This document shows, in pieces, positions 1 through 12,343 of a stretch of 64,000 nucleotides of DNA. Below the pieces are notes generated by a model, which saw only the letters and a program-made list of their open reading frames with translations, was not told the origin of the DNA and did no database searches. How positions within the stretch are numbered: the first letter of the stretch is position 1; each line of letters opens with the position of its first letter. This DNA comes from Ichthyophthirius multifiliis. Its lineage: Eukaryota > Ciliophora > Oligohymenophorea > Hymenostomatida. The stretch covers positions 1-64,000 of the forward strand of contig NW_004086441.1 in assembly GCF_000220395.1 (NCBI RefSeq), read 5' to 3'. A program made the translations under genes and the position numbers.

Positions 1-115
1 ACCCCAACCCCAACCCCAACCCCAACCCCAACCCCAACCCCAACCCCAACCCCTAATCCCTAACCCCTAATCCCTAACCCTTAACCCCTAACCCCTAACC
101 AATAACCCTAATACC
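1..115. repeat. Telomere: C4A2 array followed by degenerate telomere-like repeats
   Basis: Positions 1-51 are perfect tandem CCCCAA, the C-rich strand of the Tetrahymena/Ichthyophthirius-type telomere, so the window starts at a chromosome end. From about 52 to 115 the array continues with variants such as CCCCTAA, CCCTAA and CCCTTAA, then fades into ordinary AT-rich DNA. The orientation (C-strand reading inward from position 1) is that expected at the left end. The variant block is either decayed old telomere or chromosome-internal sequence next to the telomere addition site. Confidence 0.95.
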
Positions 116-1342
116 ATATCCAACAATAACCCTATATTTTAACAAAATATTTTATATAATTATACACTAAATTTAATTATTCTATTTAATGATCATTTAT
201 ACTTATTTTTTTATTAATATATAATAATAATAAAAAATTAATTTTTTAAATATTTATTAATAAAAGATATAAAATAAATAACATAAATAATTAATAAATA
301 TTTAATGAATATATAAAAATATAATATATTTGATAATCTATATGTAATAATAATAACAATAAAATATATTAATTAATTATATTATTAAATTTTTTATTAT
401 TAATATATATTTATTATATATATATATATTTCTTTAATTAAATATATTAATAAATAAATTAAAATTAAATTATTTATAAAATCATTATTTTTATATAAAT
501 TGATATTTAGAAATTAAAATAATATTTTATTTATTATATTATTTTTTAATATAAATTATTATTTATTCTATATATATTGTTTTAAAAATATAATTATATA
601 TTTTATTTATTATATATATTAAATATAATTATAATTCATATATTATTTTTAATAAATATTTAAATTAATTTGTATTATTATTGAAAAATATAATTTAATA
701 TTTATCTTATTAAATTTATTAATTATTTATTTTATTTAATTTATAAATTATTATCTAATATAATTTAATTTACTATTTATCTGATAAGATAATTATAACT
801 TTATTTAATAATTATATTAATATCTTTTATTATTTTAATTTTTTTTTATTAAATAATACTTTTGAATTTATATAATATGGATTAAGAATAATATAATTTC
901 TAACAATTTTAAAATTAAATAAATAGACAATTATTGCCTTAATAATAATTGCAGCATTAAAATATATAAATAGAAATTAAATAAGAATCAAAATTATTTA
1001 TAATTTTATACATAAGAAACTAAGTTATATAGTTATTAATGTTAACATTAAATTTATTCATAGCAATATTTAGTTTAGCCTTAACTTATATAGATTGTGA
1101 ATAGGTTTTTTTTATAAAATTATGGATGTATTTTCAACTTTCTTATTTTTTTACAAGATTTTTCTATAATTTATTATTTTTTATGCAATCATTTTAAAGA
1201 TAAAAAAGGCTTTAAATATGTAAGGCAATAGGAGAATATAGAACTGTTTCTCAAAATTAATAATTGGATTAAAATTATAATTTGTTAAGTAATAAGCACA
1301 AAAAAAAAATTAAAATCTCTATTTAGGTAACAAATAAACAAT
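116..1342. other. AT-rich subtelomeric stretch, no gene seen
   Basis: About 1.2 kb of nearly pure A/T sequence lies between the telomere and the first gene. I find no conserved motif and no convincing long frame in either strand under the TAA/TAG = Gln code. It may include an upstream exon or promoter of the RING gene that starts at 1343, but nothing supports that directly. Confidence 0.6.
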
Positions 1343-1964
1343 ATGTATAAAAGAAAAAACACATCATTAAAAATAATAAATTCAATAATAAATGTTCTTA
1401 TGATTGCTTTAAATATATATGGTTCATTAATTATTTTAAAAATATCAAATTAAAATAAATTATTATATGACGATATTAGTTATTGTGAATATGTTTTATA
1501 AGCTTGGATGATTTTAAGCATTATTATTACAACATTATAATATTTATATATGTTTCTTTTAGTAATAGTTTTATCAGTATTAATTTTAATAAGTAATATT
1601 TTTTTATTATTGAATATATAAATATAATTATTTTATTATAAATAAATTAGTTCTTATAATGTTTACAATAAAATTTATTGCATATTTATTTACTTCATTA
1701 ATCTAATGCAAATTTGTAAATTTCAAACAAAAAAATTAAAATGTTCTAATGAATTTAAAAAAGTTAAAATATTAAAACAACACAATTGAAATTACAGAAT
1801 GTCCAATATGTATGATTAATTATGCAATAGATGACGATATAGTTATATTAGAATGCAATGATAAACATATTTTTCATTATAATTGTATATATGCATGGCT
1901 ATAATTCTAGACTAATTGCCCTAATTGCAGATATGACCTCAGTCGTTAATAATAGTAATAATGA
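1343..1964 (+). CDS. Membrane protein with C-terminal RING-H2 finger (putative E3 ubiquitin ligase)
   Basis: The model joins 1343-1742 and 1798-1964, giving 188 aa and a TGA stop at 1962. The first exon encodes two strongly hydrophobic segments (around residues 8-35 and 55-95) rich in Ile/Leu. The second exon carries a RING-H2 finger: CPIC, then EC, KHIFH, NC, and CPNCR at the end, followed by a short poly-Gln tail written as TAA/TAG. The 55-nt intron is inferred because the two coding frames differ and GT-AG sites join them in phase. A donor at 1716 would also keep the phase. By family, such TM-RING proteins act as membrane-anchored E3 ligases. The start is the first ATG of the open frame, and more 5' exons are possible. 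Confidence 0.72.
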
Positions 1965-3959
1965 ATAAATATTAAATAATAAGATTTAATAGTTAATATA
2001 TATAATTATGAATATTAAAGTTAACTAATAATTTTTTTTCATTTAAATTAAAGCTTTTTAATAAATTAATATAAAATAAACTATAAATTAAATATTATAA
2101 TAAATAATATTAAATATAATATACATATTTTGATAAAATAAAATTCTATTTTTTATAATAGTTTTTAATTTATATTTACTATTTTAACAATAAAAAATTA
2201 AGTTTATATTATATTTTTTTTCTAATAAACATCAAAAACTAATAAATGATAAAATTAATATTTAATCTAAAATAAAAGTTTGATATCAATTTTTTAAAAT
2301 AAATTTAATAGGTCTGTAAAAAAAATGGAATACAGTCTTTTTTTTTTTGATTTAGGTTTCAAAAATAACTACAGAAAAAATAAAAAGCATAAAAACAGTT
2401 AATATATATGTTTAATAATTTATTATAATAAAAATTAAAGAATATTAATTAATTAAAAGTAATTTCTGTATTTTTATCTTATTATTTAATTAAAACATAA
2501 TTTTTTTTTTTAGTTTAAAACAGATTTTATTTTTAATTCATGTTTTTTTTACATTTTTTTAGACAGTTCCAAAAATTATTAAATCAAGAATAAAACTATA
2601 AATTTATTTAACTATTTTTTTTTTATTTGAAATTTCTTAAATAATTTTGAAACAATGTTTCCTATTTTTTTATAAATTAAATACTTATATTAAAACACGA
2701 AAGAACTATTATTTCATCAGTTTATTAAATTAAAGTTTTTTTATTTATATTGATATAATGAATCCTTATAACCCATAAATAGTTTACTAAAAATAATTTT
2801 AAAAATAGATTAATTATGGGAATATCAAAATATCTCATAATGAAACAATATTTATGATTATGTAACAATTAAATAAGCCAAAATAATTAAGAAAATATTA
2901 TGAAACCTATATTTATAAAACTATATTAATTATATATAGATTTTTTTTTATTTTTCTATAATTTTTTAAAAACATGCTGAATTTTTTTAAAAAACCTTAG
3001 AATAAATAAAAAATATAAGTAAAGTAATAAATAATTAAATATATAAATGTCTATAATTCAATTTATTGAAGATAGCAGAAAAATAAGATTTTGCCGATTC
3101 CTCATACATAAATAATATCGAAGATATAAATTAAATGAGATTAATTTAATAACAAAAATAAAAGGGCTTTATTTTAACTTATTTGTTGGTTTTTGTTTCT
3201 ATAAAATTTCTTATTCATATTTATTAGAATTTATATGCTTTGAAATCACATGATTGGGGGAAAATTTTACAATTTAGAATTTATAGAATTGTAAATTAAA
3301 TAAAATTTTTAATATTATTTTATTTTCATAAAATTAAAATTAATAGAAAAAATAGGAAAACTTTAATATAAATAATTAAAACTATAATTAATTTTATCTA
3401 ATAAAATTATATAATAGAGTCTCACAGTATTTGTAATTATAATATCTGAATCGATGGTATATTTATCTGAAAAACAGCAATTATTTTTCTTTCTTAAATA
3501 AAATTATGCTTAATTTTCTTCAGACTAAAATAAGGATACTTTTATAGAATATTAAGAAAGTTTATTTAATTTTACTAAATTTGATAAAAAACACAAAATT
3601 GAAAATATGTATTTAAAAAAATAAAAAGCAAAAATATATACCGACTATTTAATAATAAATATCATGAGCAAGTAAATCAAAATAACATTTAACCTATTTT
3701 ACAAATAATACTGGGGTCATAAAGACATCGATAATCTACATAAAATTTCGATTTAAAACTCTTTTGTAATATTATAAAAACTGGGATAAAGACGAAGATT
3801 TTATGATCTAAACTCTACATATTTAGATGGAATAAATTAAGTTTCAAAAATAATTAATTTTATTAAATTCTAAACTTAAGTTGTTTAAATTAATTATTAA
3901 AATCAAAATATTCAAATTATTGAATTATAATAACTATTAATTTATCTATATTATAGAAA
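1965..3959. other. AT-rich subtelomeric stretch, no intact gene
   Basis: About 2 kb with no sustained conserved coding signal. The last few hundred bases (about 3700-3959) contain short protein-like stretches that may be the decayed N-terminal part of the amine-oxidase pseudogene that follows. Elsewhere I see only A/T runs. Confidence 0.5.
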
Positions 3960-4510
3960 TTTTTTACTTAATTTCGATCTTAAGCACCTCTTAAAATGAA
4001 AGAAGCGATTAATTAGTTATAAATAGGAAAAGTAGGAAAATTTTATTTTTATTTTAAAAAAGGTTTTGGTATAAAAATTTAAGTGCATTGTGTTTGAAAT
4101 CAAAAATAGGACTTATTTAGGATTTTTTGCAATTAAAAAATCAAAACATTTTTGTTTTAATGCGTTTAATTTCGGGAGATACTTCATATTAAATGGATAA
4201 TTAAGAAAAATAATAAATCCATATTAAAGATTTGTTATAAAAACTAGAAAGTCTTTTTTAAGAAGATAGTAAATAGTAAATCATTATTAATAAAACAACT
4301 ATATTTTAGATTTAGTAATTATCCATTTATTGAAGGTACTTATTCAACCCCTGAATAAGCTCCTACTACTTTATGAAATGATTTGACAGAAAATGTTTAA
4401 AATAATTTATTATTTGCTGGAAAAGCAATTAATTCAATATATTTTAAACATTGCTTGGAGTATGATACAGATTTAAGAGAAGCAAAAATATATTAGAGGA
4501 ATTGGAAATA
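3960..4510 (+). pseudogene. Flavin-containing amine oxidase pseudogene (C-terminal part)
   Basis: Pieces in different frames line up with the C-terminal half of flavin amine oxidases. A segment with APLKMKEAIN and IGKVGK (near 3985-4040) resembles the 'P-L...K..AI..L..G...K' region. A segment with VLMRLISGDTS (near 4155-4200) follows. Then YPFIEGTYSTP (4320-4352) and LLFAGKAIN (near 4400-4432) match the conserved 'G(S/T)YS' and 'FAGEAT' FAD-binding blocks. The pieces are separated by frame changes near 4063 and 4310 and interrupted by an in-frame TGA at 4374-4376. Several independent lesions make this a decayed gene rather than a single sequencing error. No intact N-terminal FAD-binding GxGxxG motif was found upstream. 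Confidence 0.72.
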
Positions 4511-5103
4511 TAAAACAATAAAAATTTATTTAAGCTTATTAAATATTAAAATTAGTTTATAATTTTTCTTTATAAATTTTAATATTTTAATTCTTAATTG
4601 TTTATAATAAAAATAAAGCATATGAAAATATATATTATAAATTATTATAAAATAGTTAAATATTTATATTAATTATCATTTATTTTGTTTTACTTTAAAA
4701 ATTTTTATAATTATTTTTATTTAAATTAATTTTAGTACAATTTTAATTTTGAAAATATCTTAATATTTTACATTTTTTTAACTATAAATATAAATTTTTA
4801 ATTTTATATTTTATTCAAAAAAATCAGAAGAAATAATATTTTTTTAATAATTATAAAAAAGGGATTTTATATGCATAAAAGATCATTAGAATGCAATGTA
4901 ATTAAAATTTTATTTATTCTTTAATAAATTTAATTTTATAAAACACGTATTAAATAGAATTTACTTTAATTATTAATTTGTCTACATAAAAATTATAATG
5001 TCTAAATTTAAATTTATATAATAATTTAATTTTAAAAAAAATTAATATAATAATTAAAATTTATAATATATATAATAAAATATTTTTTTAATAAGTTAAT
5101 AAA
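4511..5103. other. AT-rich intergenic stretch
   Basis: About 0.6 kb of A/T-rich sequence between the amine-oxidase pseudogene and the vWA gene. No conserved coding or RNA feature was seen. Confidence 0.6.
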
Positions 5104-7866
5104 ATGAAAATAAATAATATGTTTTACAAAATCCCATTAAATATCTAAAGTAACTAAGTAAAATCCATTCCTAAAAAGCTCCATACAATCGGTATAATTG
5201 ATGCTTCTGGCTCAATGAGCAGTTGGTGGGGTTCAATCGCCGATTTCTGGAACTCAGATGTAATTCCTAAAGAAAATCTCCGAACAATAACATTTGATAC
5301 TAAACCCCATTACTTAGAATCTAACATTTTAAGCAAAAAAATAAGCCAACACGGTGGTGGAGGTACCAACATCCCTGAAGCCTTCAAAATGTTAGAATAA
5401 AAAGTGTAAAATATCCCAATAGACGAGGATATTACAGTTATCTTCATAAGTGATGGAGAGGATAATAATATGGATACTATAGAAAAAAGATTCTAAAAAC
5501 TGAATGGAAATTAATCCCATAAACTGAACTTTATCTGTTTAGGTATATAAAGTGGTTTTCCTACTTTTTTAAGTGTTCGTTTGAGATAAATTTACCATAA
5601 AGGTGATGATAGTATTCCAGCTCTTTTTTTAATAGAATATATGTCCGAAAAAGCACTTTTTAATAAATTTGAAGGAATGAGAAATTACTTTTATGCAGCT
5701 AATATAGTCTCTATAGACCCTCCTGTAATGCTTTTCCCTTGGAATGAATCCGTAACTGATAGCGTATATGAGGGTTCTTGGGTAATTTCTAAAAGTGATT
5801 AATTAATTCTTAATGAATCTATTGTTGTAAAAGTGGAAAAAAAAGCACTTTCAATTGAAGATTCAGTAGATTTAATTAAAGGGTGGGTCCAAAACTTGAC
5901 TATGATGTCAATTAGTTAACTTGAATAAGCTTAGAAGTACTCAAAGATGGCTCTAGAGTATATGAATGATTTGCTAGAAGACTTAAATAATACTTATGGA
6001 ATTAAAAATCTCCTTACTATTAATTAAGAAGAAGTCAATAAAGGTAAAACCTTTCCTGAAAGAGCTAAGTTGAATTATATTTTAAAAAATGGTTTAAGAC
6101 TTTAGTGGTTTTTTAATGAAATTTAATAACTTTTGGAAAGAAAACCAGGTCAAAAAGAATCGGAATTTGAAGTTGCAAAAAGAATGAATATAGGTACTAT
6201 TACGGGAAAATATTCATAGAAAATTCTTTCCTTGAAAAATATTACTTTGGATATATTCGAATAAATGAAAAATAATTATCTTTAAAATAATGAATTTTTA
6301 AATTAAGAATTCGCTGAAGGATTGACTTTGACAAAAAGCTAATTTGATTTAATGGAAACTTTACATTTTAAAGGAATTGCCTTAAAAGTTAAAAGAAATG
6401 AAGGCTTTTTGGAAAGTTATTCTGCTTTTACTGTAAAAGAAGTTGATGTAGATAGAGTTATTAATTTATCAGAATTGGCATTAAACTAATTTAATATTAA
6501 TGATGGAGAAATTAATTGCATATTACCTCTCTTGGATGATGAATATTATAAAAATTGTGCTAAACATAGCTTATTTTAGCTTATTTTTAGCTTTATAGTG
6601 ACTACTAACTATGATATCTTCCTTGAAGACGCTTATTTAGTTCTTTTAAGCAGAGTCCTTGTTTTTGCAGAGAAAAACAAAAATTAAAATCTGAAAGAAA
6701 TAGTATTTAAAAACTTGAAAATCTACATAGATTCAAGACCTAATCTGTTTTTGGAAATCGAATAAAATTTTTAGGAAGGAAAAATAAAAGATTAATACGA
6801 CTCTGGATTATTATACTTATATTTATCCTATTACAGTAGTTTTAATAACGATAAATTTTCCAAAAAATCAGTTAAAGATTTATCAAATATTTTAGTTTTG
6901 AATTATTTTATAGCTTTAATATAAAAAAATACATTAATAAGTTTAATTTAGACTGATTTTAACTGGTCTATAGATGATTAAGTTGAAGATTTCAAGAAAA
7001 AGACTCTTTCATTTTATTATTTGGGCGAGTTGAGAAAAGAATTACCTAAATACATTTGCGAATTGGTACTTTCAGGTAAAAACTCTTAAATAACATTAAA
7101 TGAAGGACTTGTTTATGCAGAAGAAATAGGATTTGTACCTTTAAAAAATATCGAATAATATACTGAAATATAGAATTTATAAAATGAATATATTTCTTTT
7201 ATTTGCCATTGTAATAAATATAAAGGAGAAAAGGTTTTTACGATGGAATTAGTAAACGATTTTACAGAACTTAAAAAGTATTTGAATGAATTAAATTTGA
7301 AAGATGCTAATAAATAAGCTTAAAAAAAATAGAGAAATTATAAAGGAAGATAAAAAGGGGGACCTGTAAAATAAAAAAGAATCAAAAGTAAAACTAATGG
7401 AAGAATAAGTAAATAACCGTTTGCTTTGAGACATTTAAAAAAATATCCTGAATTTTTTTTGAATATGGAAAAATTATACATTGAAAATTTCAGGTAAAAC
7501 CACAAAATAATTAATATTCTTTCTAAGTAATAAATTGCAGATATTTGTAAGGAAAAAGGAATAGATTTTGATACTTTGTAGTTTGAAAATGATTCTAATA
7601 TGTGCAAAAATGCTTGTGTGAGTATTAATTGTCCTTTCTTTTTGAAAACTTCGGTTAATTTTAAAAAGCATATGGGAGGTTGGTAAGGAAGTATTCCTTA
7701 AGGTTTCCATAGGTTTATTAAAAGTAAAGCTAATATGGAATTTGAATAAATTTGGTAAGAAGCAAAATAGAAATGGTAATAAGGATTCCCTGAAAAATAT
7801 AAAGTAACTGAAGATTTTGCTAAATAATATATTGAATAAATAAAATAATACTATACATAATAATGA
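5104..7866 (+). CDS. von Willebrand factor A domain protein, 920 aa
   Basis: A single uninterrupted frame of 920 codons with many TAA/TAG glutamines ends at TGA 7864-7866. Near the N-terminus lies a vWA fold with a good metal-ion-dependent adhesion site: IIDASGSMS (DxSxS), the GGGGTN threonine loop and FISDGED. The remaining roughly 700 residues are mostly helical-looking, with no catalytic motif I recognise. There are no signal peptide or membrane segments, so it is probably intracellular. Intracellular vWA proteins usually act as metal-dependent protein-protein adaptors, but the partner here is unknown. The ATG at 5104 was chosen because it is preceded by an A-run and lies just before the domain; an ATG at 5215 would cut the MIDAS motif. 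It is clearly coding and richer in G/C than its flanks. Confidence 0.85.
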
Positions 7867-8668
7867 AAAATATATTTAATTGTTTTAAAAATAAACAAAA
7901 TAATTAATAATTTTTTAAAATAATATAATTAAGAATATATAATAAATTATCTTTATATTATATAAATAAAATAATTTTTATTTTTTCTAAAGTTTAATTA
8001 ATATTTTGCGAAACCCATTAAAAATAATTTAGATATTTTTAATTTATAAAATTTTACATTATTTTTGAATTTTATATATTATAATTTATTATAAAATCTC
8101 CTTTAAAAACATTCTATTTTTTATTATTTTTTTAATTTTTTTTAAATTAACTTTTTGCATTTAATTTATTTAAATTTGGTATAGTCAATATCAATAAAAT
8201 TATCCTCAAATATTCTTAAACAAGGAAAAAAATTAAGGCTTTATAAAAATTTGAAACCTCCCAAATATTTTTAATTATCTTTTATATATTTAATTTTAAG
8301 TTTTTGAATATTTATTACATTTTTTTCATAAATAAAATTTTTAGTTTAGCTAAATGGAAATAATAGCTTTACCATTTTATTATAAATATGTATTTAAAGC
8401 TGAAAAAAAACGATATTATATAAATGAATTTTATATTAATATTAAAATGACTTTTCATATATATATAAAATTTATATAAATTTTTTATAAGTAAAAGCAT
8501 ATCTTTAATTAAAAAAATTATAATAAAAAAATTAAAAATCCATTCTTTGGATAAATTAGCCAATAAAAAATAAAATTTTACAAATATCTTTATAATCAAA
8601 TTATATAAATAATTAAAAACTATTTACTGATAAAAAAAACATATTAAAAAAATAATAATAAAAAAAAA
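7867..8668. other. AT-rich intergenic stretch
   Basis: About 0.8 kb of A/T-rich DNA between the vWA gene and the linker-histone-like gene. No conserved coding signal was found on either strand; the open frames here are products of composition. It presumably holds the promoter of the downstream gene. Confidence 0.6.
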
Positions 8669-9049
8669 ATGGATAGCTAAAAAAAATCAGCAAATAAGTC
8701 TGCAAATAAATCTGTAAATAAATCAGCTAATAAATCTGCTACAAAATCAGCTAAAAAATCTACTTAAAAATAATAAGAAGCCAGATAATAGTCCCGCTCA
8801 AGATCCAGAACCCCCTTAAAACAAGAAGCCTAAGAATAAAAAAATAGATCAGTTTCAAAGAGCCCCGTTTAATAAAAAAAATCTGTTACACCATAAAAGA
8901 ATGCTTCGGTATAAAAGATCGAAACTGCTGGACATAAATCTACTTCTAAAACTCCTGTTAAATCAGTTGAAAAACATTAAACTTAAGAAAAGAAATCATC
9001 TGCTTCAGCTAAAAAATCATCACCAAAAAAGTCATCTCACAAAGAATGA
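8669..9049 (+). CDS. Small Lys/Ser/Ala-rich basic protein, linker histone H1-like
   Basis: One exon encodes 126 aa. The N-terminal third is a tandem series of four-residue units of the type KSAN/KSVN/KSAT/KSAK. The rest is a basic, Ser-rich tail with RSRSRTP, SKSPV and KKSSPKK motifs that look like proline-directed (CDK) phosphorylation sites. There is no globular winged-helix domain. Ciliate macronuclear linker histones are known to be short, Lys-rich and lacking the globular domain, and their phosphorylation at such sites is well documented in Tetrahymena. I infer a chromatin linker or related DNA-binding role. The composition could also fit another small nuclear basic protein, since no specific homology is visible. 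Confidence 0.6.
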
Positions 9050-9526
9050 AAATGATAAAAAAATAATTTATAAATAGTTATATATGATTAAACATAAATG
9101 TTTAATGATTTATATAGCAAAAAATTTAGAGAATTTTATTAATATTTTTATTTTCTTATATTGTTATTTTATAAAAATGTAGATATATTATAAATGAAAA
9201 ATATAAAAAATTATTTATTATTTGTATATAATAGAGTTATAATTTTAAATATTTAATATTATCTGATATTATACATATATTATTATAATTTTTGTTATGT
9301 TTTTTTTTTTTAAAAAAAAACTATTATTGTTATTAATAAAAAATAATTTTATAATTATATAAAAATTTTATATATTCTTAAATTAAATTAAATAAAATAA
9401 TAAATTTTTAAAAATGTAAAATCAATAATAAAAATTTTAAATAGGTTATAAAAACTAGATTAAGGATTTAACCAATTTTCAAATAAATATCTGCAATAAT
9501 AAAAATTAATGTAAAATTTATAATAA

Positions 9527-9575
<49 letters not shown>

Positions 9576-9652
9576 GTTTAAATATATTATATTTATAAAT
9601 ATATAATCATATATATAATAAATATATTAATAAAAATATAGCATAAGAACAG
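9050..9652. other. AT-rich intergenic stretch with TA dinucleotide repeat
   Basis: About 0.6 kb of A/T sequence between the H1-like gene and the RING-H2 gene. It contains an uninterrupted (TA)n block at 9531-9572, about 80 bp upstream of the next start codon. Nothing else was recognised. Confidence 0.7.
9531..9572. repeat. (TA)n dinucleotide repeat
   Basis: Twenty-one uninterrupted TA units, intergenic, upstream of the RING-H2 gene at 9653. Likely unstable in length. Confidence 0.95.
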
Positions 9653-10967
9653 ATGAATGATAATAATATTAAGTAAAATAGCTTATAAGATTCACATTTA
9701 AAGTAAAATATGTAAATATAATAATACATATTATTAATAAATATATTTATATAATTTGAAGAAGTAATAAATATTTTATTTTTAATAATGATTAATAAAA
9801 ATTTTGTAAACACGGTATTTTAGAAAATTAATAAGAAATATAATAAAATTAAGATTAATAAATTTTATATTCAAATAGATAATAAACCTTTTAATATTTA
9901 AATAATGATTATATCTAAAAACCACAACCATAATAAAATTATTAATTTTAATAATATTAATAAAAAGAAAAAACATAAACAATATTATAAAATAATGAAA
10001 TAGAATTTTAATAAAAAAATGACAATAATAATATTAATATTAATAATGATATTTTAGATTAGAATTTTATAAAATATTTATAAAAAAATGGGAAGAACTA
10101 TTAAAAATTATAATAAAATCAATAAACATTTTAGCTATAAAATGATAAAGAAGTTTCAAAAGAAAAAATTACCACTTTTTATATGATTAATTACTACAGA
10201 AATATAATTCAATTAAAACTTAAAATATATTTTTATAAAATTAAATTTTACAAAAGAATTCTTATATTTAAAATTTGCAAATCGAAAATTAAAAGTTTAA
10301 ACAAGAAAATAATTCTTTAAAGGTTAATAATTTACACTTAAATAATGTTGTTAATGATTTAAAAAATAATGAAAATTATAACAAATAAATAATTATATCT
10401 AATATAAATTTTAAACCAAATAAAGAAAATAATTCAGCTGAATAGTTAGAATTAAATGATAATTATAAGCAAGAAGAAGAATAAGAAGAAGAAGAAGAAT
10501 AAAAAGATAATAATCCCGATCATAACTTTATTTAATTAATTTATAATTATAAAATATAATAACAAGAAGAATAAATGCTGTAATACGCAATTCAATAATC
10601 TATATTAGAATAAGAAAATGGTGGATAAAATATGAACCCTGATGAAATGACATATGAGGTTTTTTTTTTAAAAAAAATATATTATGTTTTAAAAAATTTT
10701 AAAAAGTAATTATTAGCATTAGAAGAAAAAAATGGTAAAGTGTGTGTTGGTTTAAATTAGGAACAAATAGAGAAAATTCCAATTGCAAATTTTAATAGAA
10801 AATTAAAACATTTTTAAGATAAATGCAGCATTTGTATTACTGAATTTAATATTGGGTAATAAGTAAAAATTTTAGACTGTAAGCATTTTTATCATGTTGA
10901 ATGCATTTCAAGTTGGCTAAAAGATTAAAAAAAATGTCCCGTCTGCAAAAATGAAATACTTATTTGA
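9653..10967 (+). CDS. RING-H2 finger protein with Asn/Gln-rich N-terminal region (putative E3 ligase)
   Basis: Four exons join in phase: 9653-9702, 9762-10152, 10200-10658 and 10707-10967, giving 386 aa with TGA at 10965. The introns are 59, 47 and 48 nt. The first 280 residues are very Asn/Gln-rich, with acidic EEEQ blocks. Then come MTYEQLLALEE and IEKIP, the short leader typical of one class of RING-H2 ligases. The C-terminal finger runs CSIC, LDCKHFYH, EC, SWL and CPVC. By family, it recruits an E2 to ubiquitinate a substrate bound by the rest of the protein. The last intron is a multiple of three and contains no in-frame TGA, so retaining it would keep the frame open. Splicing is favoured because it restores the YEQLL leader. 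Confidence 0.82.
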
Positions 10968-12343
10968 AATAAAAATTTGATTTAGTTTAAAATTTTATAG
11001 ACTAAAGGAAAACAATATATACTATATATTTAAATTAAAATTTATATTAAAAAGATTATTTAAAAAATTATTAAGTTTTATCTATATACATTATAATTTG
11101 CTTGTCGAATTTTAATTTTTTCTATAATTTTTTTTTTATATTTCTTTTTTTAAGCAAGCATTCAACAAAAATTAAAAGACGAGAAATAATGGATAATGAA
11201 TGTCCTTTTTTTTATTGATTTTTTAAAATAATAAGCAAGTAATATTTTGTTAATTCATAAAATAAGAAAATAATTATATATGTACATGAATCAAATATTA
11301 TTGTCAATTAAAATATTTTTATTATATATTATTATTTTTATTAAAAACTTGAATTATAAATAAATTAATCTCCCTTATACATATTAAAATTTATAAAACT
11401 TTTAATCAAATTGATATTAAAATAATAGAAATAGAAATAGATATAAATTTAAATTTTATTAATATTTTAATATTATTACATTATATACATAGTATTAAAT
11501 AATATGTTTTTAACAATCAAAAAGTTAAAAATAAAGTTATATAAATTTAAATATGTAAACTATTAATTATTTATATCATAGTATTTTATATATTAACAAA
11601 AAGAAAAATGCAAAATATAATTGTATATATAAATATACACAATAAATTTTATTAGAGATGTATATTTAATATCAAGAACGATACAATTTTTTAAATAACA
11701 TTGAATTATAGTTAAATTATTTTTAATTATTATTATTTAAGATACTAAATACAATGATCCTTTAAGAAAAACGGAATTTAAAATAATAACTATAAATTTT
11801 TATTTATTAAATCTTTTAAAAGCAAAAATTATATTTAATAATAATAAAGCTATTAGATTTTGGAATACCAAATATCTATAACTATTTTACCTCCTTTTAT
11901 GAATATAAATTGAACTAAATACAATTTTAAACATATAAATGTAAATAAATTAGATAAAAAAAAATAATAAATAGATATTTATATTTAAATTAAATTTTAA
12001 AAATGATTATTAAATAGTTTATAAATTTAATATTAGTTTTAATAATATCAAATAAAATATGTATTAATAAATATTTTTTTAATTTTCAAATTTATTATAG
12101 ATAATTAAATAAAATAATTTAAATTATAAAAATATTTTAACAATAATATAAACTAGTTATAAAAATTTTGTAATTAGTTAATGTTTCAATAATTTCGATT
12201 TATTTTTCTATCTATAAATTTTTATTAAATTAAAAAAATATTATTAATATATAAATATACTTAAAGAAAATCCTTATTTATAAAAATCCGAATTTATTTA
12301 ACCAAATATTTCTTCGTCTGAATATACTATAGAAATTATTTAT
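10968..12343. other. AT-rich intergenic stretch, no gene seen
   Basis: About 1.4 kb between the stop codons of two convergent genes. I see only A/T-rich sequence without conserved coding motifs, tRNA-like folds or long repeats. Confidence 0.6.
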
